A DNA stretch of 6,125 nucleotides from an uncultured Peptoniphilus sp. (GCA_902488455.1 CABTWG010000059.1:1-6125), one strand, 5' to 3'. Numbered from the stretch's first letter, positions 1-5,930 are shown. Program-made: numbers and translations. Notes: a model not told the origin generated them from the sequence alone.

Positions 1-38
1 TGTTTCGCACGCGTTGCGTGCTCAACTGACTAAAGTCA
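1..38 (-). repeat. Possible fragment of a dispersed hairpin repeat
   Basis: Two short inverted repeats are packed into this stretch: GCACGC-GTT-GCGTGC at 7-21 and TGACT-AA-AGTCA at 27-38. Read on the minus strand, the order is a hairpin, then GTTG, then about 12 bases, then GTGCGAA. The same order occurs on the plus strand at 5775-5809 (hairpin, GTTG, about 8 bases, GTGCGAA). I infer a shared repeat family in opposite orientation at the two ends of the window. The match is short and the element is cut by the window edge, so this is tentative. No coding frame is visible here. Confidence 0.35.
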
Positions 39-80
39 CAAAAAATAAAAATCCCGGGAGATTAATCCCGGGATTTTTTT
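38..80 (-). terminator. Strong intrinsic terminator, probably bidirectional
   Basis: A 13-bp perfect stem is formed by AAAAATCCCGGGA (47-59) and TCCCGGGATTTTT (66-78) around a 6-nt loop, GATTAA. Each GC core (TCCCGGGA) is itself palindromic. For the minus-strand operon the hairpin begins right after the stop codon of the desulfidase gene and is followed by a T-rich tract (51 down to 40). For plus-strand transcription the run of seven T at 74-80 follows the stem, so it could also end transcripts arriving from the left. The desulfidase stop codon (79-81) overlaps the T/A tract. Confidence 0.93.
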
Positions 81-1344
81 ATTCAAAGTCTTTTATATAG
101 TCTCTATTTTCTATCATTTCATTTAAAACAACTTCATCAGTTTTTTTCATACCGTATCTAGCAATATGACCTACTGTATCTATTGTTTTTTCAATGTCAT
201 CTTTTACTATTCCATCTCCTGCTTTGAATGAATTGCTTGACAAAGCTTGTCTGTATGCCAAGAAAGCATTTCTCAAAGATGATGCTATTTTCATGGCACA
301 AGAAGCCTTGGCTCCATCGCATACCAATCCAGAATTTACAGCAAGAGCATTAGATATGGTTTCTTTTATTGTTTCTAGTGGTCTGTCTTCCATATAAGCA
401 ATGCCACATATAGATGCTGAAGCCGCTGAAACAACTCCACAATAAGCAGATAACTTGCCTATACCTTGTTTTAAATATAATCCGATTAAATTTGCAAATA
501 TTAAAGCTCTATATAGAGTATCTTGGTCAACATTCTTATCTTGTGCATATTTTATTATCGGTACAGATACTGTTATTCCTTGATTTCCACTACCAGAGTT
601 TATGACAACCGGATTTTCAGCTCCACTCATTCTAGCATCTGATCCGGCACTTGCATAAGCTGTCAAACTTTCAAAATAGTCGCCATTTGAGTTTTCTAAT
701 ATGATCTTGCCTATATTAGAACCCCAATCGTTTGTTAGTCCTTCTTTAGCTATGGCATAGTTGTACTCAATCTCTCTATCGAAAATATCTTTTATATCAT
801 TATAATCGCAAGTTTTCGCAAACTCATATATTTTTTCAAATGAGAAATCAACCTTTTCGTCTTCTTCAGCGCCTTTAGCCTTTTCGAAAACTACTTTAGA
901 ATTTTTTTCGATCAAAACTACATTAGTATGGTCATCTTCTATTATTACTCTAGATGTATCTTCACCTTTTTTAGCGATAATCTCTATATATAGATTTGCA
1001 GTATTAGGCTTTAGCTCTACACTTACATTTCCTTCTTTTATAAATTGATCGCATTCTTTAAGTTTAGACTTATCAATATCTGCCAAAACTTCTAGTTTCT
1101 TATCTGCATTTCCTAGAAAAGCACCGGCAACAATGGATATTTCAATCCCTTTTCTTCCATCAGTACCAGGAACTGTAACGCTGTGAGCATTTTTAATAAT
1201 ATTCCCTGAGAAAATTCCTTCTAATTTTTCAGGTCTAGCTCCAAGCGCTTCAGATGCCTTAGCGGCAGCATATGCTATTGCTATTGGTTCTGTGCATCCA
1301 AATGCTGTTATCAGTTCTTGTTTTAAATATTCTTTATAATCCAC
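79..1344 (-). CDS. cyuA: L-cysteine desulfidase, CyuA/UPF0597 family ([4Fe-4S] enzyme)
   Basis: The 421-residue protein belongs to the UPF0597/serine dehydratase alpha-like family, whose characterised members split L-cysteine into pyruvate, ammonia and sulfide in the cytoplasm using an oxygen-sensitive [4Fe-4S] cluster. Family marks are visible: GCTEP at 16-20 with Cys17, SDARMSGAENP at 235-245, NSGSGNQG at 249-256, and Cys302 and Cys342. Cys17, Cys302 and Cys342 have the spacing expected for the three cluster ligands known in the archaeal desulfidase. Cys313 and Cys349 are extra cysteines. Length is normal for the family and there is no signal peptide. Translation starts at GTG, supported by GGGAGG five bases upstream. 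It is the last gene of the operon, 36 bp after the permease, and is closed by the terminator. Serine or another beta-substituted amino acid is a possible alternative substrate. The gene symbol is by family resemblance. The usual E. coli partner, the CyuP-type transporter, is replaced here by an SLC13-like permease. Confidence 0.88.
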   Translation of the reverse strand: MDYKEYLKQELITAFGCTEPIAIAYAAAKASEALGARPEKLEGIFSGNIIKNAHSVTVPGTDGRKGIEISIVAGAFLGNADKKLEVLADIDKSKLKECDQFIKEGNVSVELKPNTANLYIEIIAKKGEDTSRVIIEDDHTNVVLIEKNSKVVFEKAKGAEEDEKVDFSFEKIYEFAKTCDYNDIKDIFDREIEYNYAIAKEGLTNDWGSNIGKIILENSNGDYFESLTAYASAGSDARMSGAENPVVINSGSGNQGITVSVPIIKYAQDKNVDQDTLYRALIFANLIGLYLKQGIGKLSAYCGVVSAASASICGIAYMEDRPLETIKETISNALAVNSGLVCDGAKASCAMKIASSLRNAFLAYRQALSSNSFKAGDGIVKDDIEKTIDTVGHIARYGMKKTDEVVLNEMIENRDYIKDFE

Positions 1345-1349
1345 AATTT

Positions 1350-1355
1350 CCTCCC
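1350..1355 (-). promoter_or_regulatory. Ribosome-binding site fixing the GTG start of the desulfidase
   Basis: GGGAGG on the minus strand lies five bases (AAATT) before the GTG at 1344-1342. There is no competing in-frame ATG nearby, so the GTG start is well supported. Confidence 0.85.
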
Positions 1356-1380
1356 GTTTAGTTCAAATAGTTTATTTATT

Positions 1381-2619
1381 TTATAGATAAAATACTGAAC
1401 ATAGGGCAGTTGTAACTAGCCAAAATACTATAAGTAATGGGAATCCACACTTAATATAGTCTTTCATTGTATATCCGCCAGCTTCCCAAACTAATAGGTT
1501 TGGTCCTGTTCCAAATGGAGTAGTGAATACACCTGAAGCACATACTGATACAGCCATAGCACCTGCCAATGGGTTAATTCCACTAGCTTGGCAAATCAAA
1601 ATGCTTACAGGAAGAATCAAAACTGTTGCTGAAGAGTTAAGCAAGAATTGAGTAGCTAGAAGCATCAAAAATGATATCCCGCCAATAACTACAACTGGAG
1701 GCATTCCTGATAAAACAGGGCTTAATTTATTTACAAAGTATTCTGCTGCACCTGTAGATATTAAAGCTTTACTTAGGGGGAAAATTCCTCCTACTAAGAA
1801 TATTGTTGTTGCTGAAAAAGACTTTATGGCATCTTTTATATCTATACATCCTGTTAAAACAGCCAAGATTGCTCCAAAAACACCAGCAACATGCATTGGT
1901 ATAACATTAGTTGCCATACACAAAACTACGCCTAGGAATATAAGAGCTATTGTTATCATTTTGCCCTTGTTGTAAACTGGTTCTTTAACTTCTCCCATAT
2001 CTATTTCTTTTACAGGTAAAAGTTTTGTTCCGATAAATATCATATATATAATACCTGAAACAAGAAGAGGGATACCTATCTTTGCATATTCAAAGAATGT
2101 AAATTCTCTTAGTTTCATATCTGCAAGGATACCATTTGCTACTATATGTGGTGTTGTTCCTATTAAGGTAATTGTTCCACCTAGAGATGCAAAGTATGCA
2201 AGTGCCATTAAAAGTTTAGACTTGTTTACTTTTGCCTTTTCAGACATTGAACTAACTATAGGCATTAGGCATGCTGTTGATCCTGTATCATTTAGGAACG
2301 CAGATAGTCCACCAGCTACAAGACCAGTTCCTACTATAAGTCCCTTTTCAGTACCACCTATTAAACCAATGATTTTTCCTCCAATGTAATCTGCAAGTCC
2401 TGTTTTAAAAAAGGCTTCTCCAACTACACATAGTCCTAAGAAGAATACTACTGTAGTGTTCGCAAATTCCATATATGCTGATTTTGCTTCTATAATTTTA
2501 AAAGATGCCAAAACTGAAGGCACCAATGCTCCAATTAAAATAGGGTGTATAGGTTGCCATATTAATAAAATCATAGTGACAACGAATACAATACAAGTTA
2601 TTATTGCTTGAGTTGACAT
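1381..2619 (-). CDS. SLC13/DASS-like anion permease (ion transporter superfamily)
   Basis: This 412-residue, very hydrophobic inner-membrane protein has about 11-13 predicted membrane segments, for example near residues 4-20, 54-72, 221-237, 306-325 and 390-411. It shows the two-fold internal repeat of the SLC13/ArsB-NhaD fold. LNDTGSTACLMP (109-120) pairs with LNSSATVLILPV (327-338), both resembling the substrate and sodium-binding SNT loops of the family. GGTITLIGTTPHIVANG (147-163) pairs with GVFTTPFGTGPNLLVWEAGG (363-382). Characterised relatives carry dicarboxylates, citrate, sulfate or other anions with Na+; the substrate here cannot be read from sequence. The ATG start has AAGGAGG five bases upstream, in the 16-bp gap after the methyltransferase gene, so the two genes are almost surely co-transcribed. 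Being between two enzyme genes, it probably imports a substrate for one of them. Confidence 0.85.
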   Translation of the reverse strand: MSTQAIITCIVFVVTMILLIWQPIHPILIGALVPSVLASFKIIEAKSAYMEFANTTVVFFLGLCVVGEAFFKTGLADYIGGKIIGLIGGTEKGLIVGTGLVAGGLSAFLNDTGSTACLMPIVSSMSEKAKVNKSKLLMALAYFASLGGTITLIGTTPHIVANGILADMKLREFTFFEYAKIGIPLLVSGIIYMIFIGTKLLPVKEIDMGEVKEPVYNKGKMITIALIFLGVVLCMATNVIPMHVAGVFGAILAVLTGCIDIKDAIKSFSATTIFLVGGIFPLSKALISTGAAEYFVNKLSPVLSGMPPVVVIGGISFLMLLATQFLLNSSATVLILPVSILICQASGINPLAGAMAVSVCASGVFTTPFGTGPNLLVWEAGGYTMKDYIKCGFPLLIVFWLVTTALCSVFYL

Positions 2620-2623
2620 ATTT

Positions 2624-2630
2624 TCCTCCT
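2624..2630 (-). promoter_or_regulatory. Ribosome-binding site of the permease gene
   Basis: A full AAGGAGG lies five bases before the ATG at 2619-2617. It occupies most of the 16-bp gap after the upstream stop codon, which leaves no room for a separate promoter in the gap and supports an operon. Confidence 0.85.
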
Positions 2631-2635
2631 TATTT

Positions 2636-3670
2636 TTACTTTTCTACTGAATCTCTAAAAGCTCTCATTTCAGCATCTGTTGAATGTATAGAAACTGAAC
2701 AGTATGGAGCTAATATGAAAGGTATATCTTTATTTTCTTCTATAGCTTTTTTAGCTTGTCTAGCTATTTCTTCTTCTGAATTATTTCCAAAAATCATTTC
2801 ATCAACGCCACCCATTGGTGTGATCTTTCCAAGATAAGCTGATGCTTCTTTTATTGATGGATTATCCTCTGCACCTTGGTCCCAATGAAGAATATCTATA
2901 GGGAAATCCTTGAACCTATCTGGGTTAGACTTAATACCACATGTGTGATACATAATTATTCCGCCATCATTTTTAACAGCTCGAGAGAATTTAACATCAA
3001 ATCTCTTTACAAATTTTTCCCATTCTTCAAACTTCATATAGTCTGTTCTAGCCCATGAAATACCTGCAAGGAAGAATCCGTCACATCCAACTTCTTTTAA
3101 AGCCTTCCAATAATTTATATAAGTTTCTGTTATATTATCAAGAGCCTTCAAAAGTTCTTCTTCATGTTCTTCCATTATCTTGAATACTGGGTTTTCTTCT
3201 CTTTCAGCTGGAAAATGTCTTCTAACAAAAGGAAGATCAAAAACCCCACTTACAATTTGTAAAGGTGTGAAAACAGTTTGAAGTATAGGTACATCTTCAT
3301 CTAATCCATCCCTTATAAGCTTGATAGCCTCTACATGATCTTTCAAAACTTGATTAGTCATGTCTAAAATCTTAAATACGCTAAGATCATATCCCTTTGC
3401 AGCTGAACTTAATTTTGTTGGAAAAATTTCTTGTTCATAGTTCACATAGTCTATCTTGTCTCCATATGCTTCTTGCATATAAACAGCTGATGGGTGAACT
3501 TTAACAATATCCCAATCATAATCTTTTTGCCACTTTAGCATTATATTTGCTAAATCTCTAGGCTCTCTTTCGACTTTTGGAAAGTGTCTATAGGCAGTAA
3601 TAGGAGATCTGTCTGTTTTTTCGCCTCTTAGAGTTGCCATAACCCTCTCTCTTTTAGTCATTTTTGTCAA
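2636..3670 (-). CDS. URO-D superfamily protein, probable MtaA/CmuA-like zinc methyltransferase
   Basis: The 344-residue cytoplasmic protein opens with the TKRERVMATLRGEKTDRSP stretch typical of the uroporphyrinogen decarboxylase superfamily. It is unlikely to be the haem enzyme HemE, because the N-terminal arginine-rich HemE signature (PxWxMRQAGR type) is absent. Instead it carries His242-Thr-Cys244-Gly and a distant Cys324. This fits the H-x-C-x(n)-C zinc site of corrinoid-linked methyltransferases such as MtaA and CmuA, in which zinc activates a thiol methyl acceptor. The likely role is methyl transfer, but donor and acceptor are unknown and no corrinoid-binding protein gene lies in the window. 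Translation most likely starts at TTG (3670-3668), because AGAGGGG sits nine bases upstream; the ATG three codons later is 18 bases from that site. It is the first gene of the operon, and its promoter region abuts an IS30 remnant. Confidence 0.8.
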   Translation of the reverse strand: MTKMTKRERVMATLRGEKTDRSPITAYRHFPKVEREPRDLANIMLKWQKDYDWDIVKVHPSAVYMQEAYGDKIDYVNYEQEIFPTKLSSAAKGYDLSVFKILDMTNQVLKDHVEAIKLIRDGLDEDVPILQTVFTPLQIVSGVFDLPFVRRHFPAEREENPVFKIMEEHEEELLKALDNITETYINYWKALKEVGCDGFFLAGISWARTDYMKFEEWEKFVKRFDVKFSRAVKNDGGIIMYHTCGIKSNPDRFKDFPIDILHWDQGAEDNPSIKEASAYLGKITPMGGVDEMIFGNNSEEEIARQAKKAIEENKDIPFILAPYCSVSIHSTDAEMRAFRDSVEK

Positions 3671-3679
3671 TTAAATCAT

Positions 3680-3686
3680 CCCCTCT
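3680..3686 (-). promoter_or_regulatory. Ribosome-binding site supporting a TTG start
   Basis: AGAGGGG on the minus strand is nine bases before TTG at 3670-3668. An ATG directly after the site opens only a two-codon frame (ATG ATT TAA). The next in-frame ATG, at 3661, would be 18 bases away. TTG is therefore the best start for the methyltransferase. Confidence 0.7.
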
Positions 3687-3697
3687 AAATATTTAAT

Positions 3698-3703
3698 ATT
3701 ATA
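3698..3703 (-). promoter_or_regulatory. Candidate -10 box of the operon, at the IS30 junction
   Basis: A perfect TATAAT reads on the minus strand, 27 bases before the TTG start. Its first three bases (3703-3701) belong to the outer end of the IS30 inverted repeat and its last three (3700-3698) to flanking DNA. No good -35 box lies 16-18 bases upstream (the sequence there is ATGTCG or similar), so promoter activity is uncertain. Confidence 0.4.
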
Positions 3704-3726
3704 AATTGCAAATAAATTTGCGACAT
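3701..3726 (+). repeat. Inverted repeat, right end of the IS30 element (transposase C-terminal side)
   Basis: Read inward on the plus strand it has the form ATAAATTGCAAATAA then TTTGCGACAT. The other end, read inward on the minus strand, is GTAAGTTGTAAAAATAA then TGCGACAC. They share the ordered blocks TAA-TTG-AAA-TAA-TGCGACA with a one-base length difference, as expected for degenerate IS30-type ends. Confidence 0.75.
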
Positions 3727-3729
3727 CTT

Positions 3730-3928
3730 AATAAAACTACTCTTCTGTACAAACAATTCTAAAGGAGTTCGATCATATAAATAATTCAAATATTTCTTAT
3801 TGAACTCCATTAAATTTTAATAAGATTCTCTATAGATATTCTATCGAATCAGTCTTTTTCGGATAATACTTCCTTAGCAAACCAATAGAATTTTCACTGC
3901 TTCCACTGTAAACAGTGACAGCTACTTT
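3730..3928 (-). pseudogene. Decayed C-terminal fragment of IS30 transposase
   Basis: From 3928 downward one frame reads KVAVTVYSGSS, then ENSIGLLRKYYPKKTD, then SIEYL and a stop at 3832-3830. The middle part matches the conserved ENTNGLIRxYFPKGTD block near the end of IS30 transposases. From 3810 a different frame reads MEFNKKYLNYLYDRTPLELF, matching the final LNYxTPxELF block. The two blocks are in different frames with stop codons between them, so this is a broken remnant. It continues toward the inverted repeat, as is usual for the end of IS30 transposase genes. Confidence 0.75.
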
Positions 3929-3952
3929 TTATATTTACTGCTTCAAGTTTAT

Positions 3953-4198
3953 TTATTCATTGATTGTGCCTATAATTTCGATTGTTGATTTATTTTTTCT
4001 GCCTTTAAGTGAAGATTTATGCTTTTTATCTTTTTCTGCTGCGTGTGCTTTATATTCAGCTTTACAGCGTTTAAGCTCTCTTGATATTGTTGAATGGTGG
4101 CAGCCCAAAATTTTAGCTATTCCTCTAGAAGAATAACCTTCTTTTATTAATACCTCAATCTTATTTCTTTCGTTTAGTGTAAGATGTTTAAAGCTCAT
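3953..4198 (-). pseudogene. Truncated IS30 transposase, N-terminal helix-turn-helix part
   Basis: The 81-residue open frame begins MSFKHLTLNERNKIEVLIKE and continues through GYSSRGIAKILGCHHSTISRELKR, the classical IS30 N-terminal helix-turn-helix that binds the inverted repeats. After a lysine-rich stretch it runs into STIEIIGTINE and stops, before any catalytic aspartate or glutamate of the DDE domain. I place the start at 4198 because AGAGG lies five bases upstream; a longer in-frame start at 4240 would add MKNFKNEKTNIEVN, has no ribosome-binding site and is atypical for the family. It may still be translated into a small DNA-binding protein, but no function can be claimed. Confidence 0.8.
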
Positions 4199-4270
4199 AT
4201 TGACCTCTATGTTAGTTTTTTCGTTTTTAAAATTTTTCACGAAGCTAGTACGAGTTTTTATTTTCTATTT

Positions 4271-4295
4271 GTGTCGCATTATTTTTACAACTTAC
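4271..4295 (-). repeat. Inverted repeat, left end of the IS30 element (transposase start side)
   Basis: Plus-strand sequence GTGTCGCATT followed by ATTTTTACAACTTAC. Its reverse complement aligns with 3701-3726, sharing the inner TGCGACA block and the outer TAA-TTG block. It lies about 73 bases upstream of the transposase ATG, a normal place for the left end of an IS30 element. Confidence 0.75.
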
Positions 4296-4459
4296 CATAG
4301 AATAACCCATCTTATTCTTTATGTCAACATACTCAAAGCTCTATAAAATGTTTTCCTAGTTTAATGCTTAAAATTTTTCTAGTACTTTAATGACACTTCG
4401 TGAAGTTTCAAATACTTTTCCAAATATACTATGTTAAAATATCATTAAGGGAGGATTAT
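4296..4459. other. AT-rich intergenic region upstream of the SLH gene
   Basis: No gene or convincing terminator is visible. It holds the leader of the SLH gene. Possible -10 boxes are TATACT at 4425-4430, which would give a leader of about 20 bases, and the extended form TGTTAAAAT at 4432-4440. Neither has a good -35 box. ACTT-CGTG-AAGT at 4395-4406 could form a very short hairpin. A GTG at 4400 opens the SLH frame earlier but has no ribosome-binding site. Confidence 0.4.
4447..4454 (+). promoter_or_regulatory. Ribosome-binding site fixing the SLH protein start
   Basis: AAGGGAGG is followed by five bases and then ATG at 4460, directly before a signal peptide. This rules out the upstream in-frame GTG at 4400, which would put 20 charged and mixed residues ahead of the signal peptide. 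Confidence 0.88.
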
Positions 4460-5716
4460 ATGAAAAAGATTTTATTATTTATTTGCACTTTTATAATTAT
4501 ATTTTTACCGAAAAACTGCTTTGCTTTTACCGATGCGAACAGCCATTGGGCGAAGCCTTTCATTTCTTGGGCGTCTCAGCAGGAACATATAAAGGGGTAT
4601 CCTAACGGAACTTTTAAGCCCGATGCGAATATCACAAATGCTGAGTTCTACACCATTGTAAACCATTTTGCAAAGTACGACGCCTTTGACGAGGTTCATT
4701 TCAAAGACGTGAAAAAATCCGACTGGTTCTATTCCGAAGTTTGCCGCGGAGTTAAAGCTGGTTACATAAAAGATTCAAACCTAGTAATCTCTCCAAATAA
4801 ATTTATAACTAGGGACGAGGCTTCACGAATCATCGCAAGCATCTATTCTGGATATTCTACAAATAATCTAAAATTCATTGACAGGGAAAATATTGTAAAT
4901 AAATCCGAAGTTTCTTACCTAGTAGATAGGAATATAATCTCTGGCTATCCAGATGGAAGCTTCAAACCTCAAGGATTCATCACCCGTGGCGAAGCTGCTG
5001 CTATGTTTTACAATGCAGATAAATATTTAGGCGATGCTACCCGTGATTTTATCTACGTGACAATTATGGCGAAGGTTGATGGTAAGAACGATTCTGCAAT
5101 TAATACCATTAAGACTCAAAAAAACAAAGAGTTCATTGACAATACAAACTTTAACTTAAGGGACGGATATACTTTTGAAGGTTACTACCTGGATAAAGAG
5201 AGAAGTAAAAAGGCGGATCTTAAAGGAGGTTTCCCGGAAGACACGACTTTATACGCGAAGTTTAAAGGAAATTTCGTGAAGCTGTCCTTCTATACAGTCG
5301 ATAAAAACAAGAGAAATATCATAGCCAAATTTGAAATTCCAAAGGGATCTTCTGTGGATTTAAATAGTGTGCCAGTTCTTCCTTCTGGTTATACAGGTTG
5401 GTTTACAGATAAGAAGGGTGATACTTACGCAAGTTTCGACGAAGGTTTTGAAAAGAATATGGATTTCTATGCAATTTCTAATTCAAATTCTAGCTCCAAT
5501 TCAGAGTTCACAGCGACCTTTGTCTTTCAAGATGATTTTGGAAATGAAAGGAAGGTTGAAATTCCTGCCAGCGTAAATGGTTACTTGGATCTTAAAAATA
5601 TACCTTCACTTCCTGAAGGATACAAATGGTCACTAGCTCGTGACAGATATATAGAAGCAAATCCACTTGATAAGATAGAGAGAAATATATTTTTCTATGG
5701 AATTAGAGTTGAGTAG
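4460..5716 (+). CDS. Secreted cell-wall protein: three SLH domains plus three InlB/Flg_new-type repeats
   Basis: This 418-residue exported protein starts with a signal peptide (MKK, hydrophobic core LLFICTFIIIFL, likely cleavage after Cys-Phe-Ala23; the sequence before Cys20 is not a lipobox). Three SLH domains follow: about 24-70 (FTDANSHWAKPFI, GYPNGTFKPDANITNAEF), 78-130 (FKDVKKSDWFYSEV, ITRDEASRII) and 138-185 (GYPDGSFKPQGFITRGEAAAMFY). Such domains bind pyruvylated wall polysaccharide and hold proteins on the surface. The rest consists of three beta-rich repeats of the Listeria-Bacteroides type: about 197-269 (GYTFEGYYLDKERSKKA, DTTLYAKF), 273-340 (GYTGWFTDKKG, MDFYAIS) and 349-415. A Ser/Asn linker, SNSNSSSNS, sits at 340-348. 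No catalytic domain is seen, so it may be structural or adhesive. The protein ends right after the third repeat and is short for such proteins, but shows no sign of frameshift. It is a single-gene unit, divergent from the operon, with no clear terminator downstream. Confidence 0.9.
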   Translation: MKKILLFICTFIIIFLPKNCFAFTDANSHWAKPFISWASQQEHIKGYPNGTFKPDANITNAEFYTIVNHFAKYDAFDEVHFKDVKKSDWFYSEVCRGVKAGYIKDSNLVISPNKFITRDEASRIIASIYSGYSTNNLKFIDRENIVNKSEVSYLVDRNIISGYPDGSFKPQGFITRGEAAAMFYNADKYLGDATRDFIYVTIMAKVDGKNDSAINTIKTQKNKEFIDNTNFNLRDGYTFEGYYLDKERSKKADLKGGFPEDTTLYAKFKGNFVKLSFYTVDKNKRNIIAKFEIPKGSSVDLNSVPVLPSGYTGWFTDKKGDTYASFDEGFEKNMDFYAISNSNSSSNSEFTATFVFQDDFGNERKVEIPASVNGYLDLKNIPSLPEGYKWSLARDRYIEANPLDKIERNIFFYGIRVE

Positions 5717-5728
5717 TTTTATAATCAT

Positions 5729-5758
5729 TTGACGTAATTGCTCTTCGGAGGTTATACC
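5729..5758 (+). promoter_or_regulatory. Possible promoter entering the repeat region
   Basis: TTGACG (5729-5734) and TATACC (5753-5758) are separated by 18 bases. The first matches five of six -35 consensus bases and the second four of six -10 bases. It points into the hairpin-rich region rather than toward a gene. It could be chance. Confidence 0.25.
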
Positions 5759-5912
5759 CGTTCGAAGCCCTAGCCGAAATCTCTGATTTCGTTGCAGGTC
5801 TCGTGCGAAGAGTTCCAAAGAAGACGAGCATTGCGAAGTCTGATTTGCAGAACTCGACTGCCTATCAGGGTGATTGTAGTTGTAATGGTGTTCCGTGCAG
5901 AGCCTTCGGCTG
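5731..5912 (+). other. GC-rich, hairpin-rich region of unknown function; possible structured RNA or degenerate repeat
   Basis: GC content is about 50% by hand count, well above the flanking genes. Possible pairings are CTCTTCG (5741-5747) with CGAAGAG (5806-5812), enclosing a perfect CGAAATC-TCT-GATTTCG hairpin at 5775-5791. Others are GAGTTC (5810-5815) with GAACTC (5850-5855), and AGCC-TTC-GGCT at 5901-5911. A short internal direct similarity joins 5776-5803 and 5835-5856 (GAA-TC-TGATTT-GCAG-CTCG). The part from about 5862 to 5911 resembles the second half of the 93-bp unit that follows, so it may be an older diverged copy. One frame stays open from 5725 to 5919 (65 codons), but it has no ATG and no ribosome-binding site next to a usable start codon, so I do not call a gene. 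Confidence 0.5.
5775..5791 (+). repeat. Perfect hairpin, 7-bp stem with 3-nt loop
   Basis: CGAAATC-TCT-GATTTCG. It has the same geometry (7-bp stem, 3-nt loop) as the hairpin that starts each 93-bp unit downstream, but a different sequence. No T-run follows, so it is not an intrinsic terminator. Confidence 0.75.
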
Positions 5913-5913
5913 T

Positions 5914-5930
5914 GGAACCTAGAAGGTTCC
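5914..5930 (+). repeat. Unit 1 hairpin
   Basis: GGAACCT-AGA-AGGTTCC, perfect 7-bp stem. Compared with the other units the fifth pair is C-G instead of G-C, with both sides changed. GTTCC at 5890-5894 just upstream could compete for GGAAC. Confidence 0.85.

Larger units (their letters stand above)
3701..4295 (-). mobile_element. Internally deleted IS30-family insertion sequence (595 bp)
   Basis: The element is bounded by two inward-facing imperfect inverted repeats (3701-3726 and 4271-4295). Between them, on the minus strand, lie the start of an IS30 transposase (DNA-binding domain) and then a decayed piece of its C-terminus. Full IS30 elements are about 1.0-1.2 kb with a transposase of roughly 300-plus residues, so about half is missing, mostly the DDE catalytic core. 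It cannot make a working transposase itself but, with both ends kept, might once have been moved in trans. No clear target-site duplication can be seen next to the ends, and the exact outer boundary could be off by one or two bases. Confidence 0.82.

Noticed and set aside
2636..3670. Reading the URO-D family gene as hemE (haem biosynthesis)
   Set aside because: The HemE N-terminal signature is missing, an H-x-C...C zinc motif is present, and the neighbours are a permease and a desulfidase rather than haem genes.
3904..3917. CACTG-TAAA-CAGTG hairpin inside the IS30 remnant as a terminator
   Set aside because: The stem is only five pairs and no T-run of useful length follows directly on either strand; it sits inside decayed transposase sequence.
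3915..4136. 73-codon plus-strand open frame in the IS30 element
   Set aside because: It is antisense to the clearly recognisable transposase helix-turn-helix fragment and carries no domain of its own.
4400..4459. Longer SLH protein beginning at GTG 4400
   Set aside because: It has no ribosome-binding site, and the added residues would precede a normal signal peptide; ATG at 4460 has AAGGGAGG at ideal spacing.
5775..5791. Terminator for the SLH gene
   Set aside because: The hairpin is perfect but is followed by TTGCAGG rather than a T-tract, and it lies about 60 bases after the stop codon.
5633..5818. 61-codon minus-strand open frame overlapping the end of the SLH gene
   Set aside because: It lies partly antisense to a well-supported gene and partly in the GC-rich repeat block, has no recognisable domain, and its length is expected by chance there.
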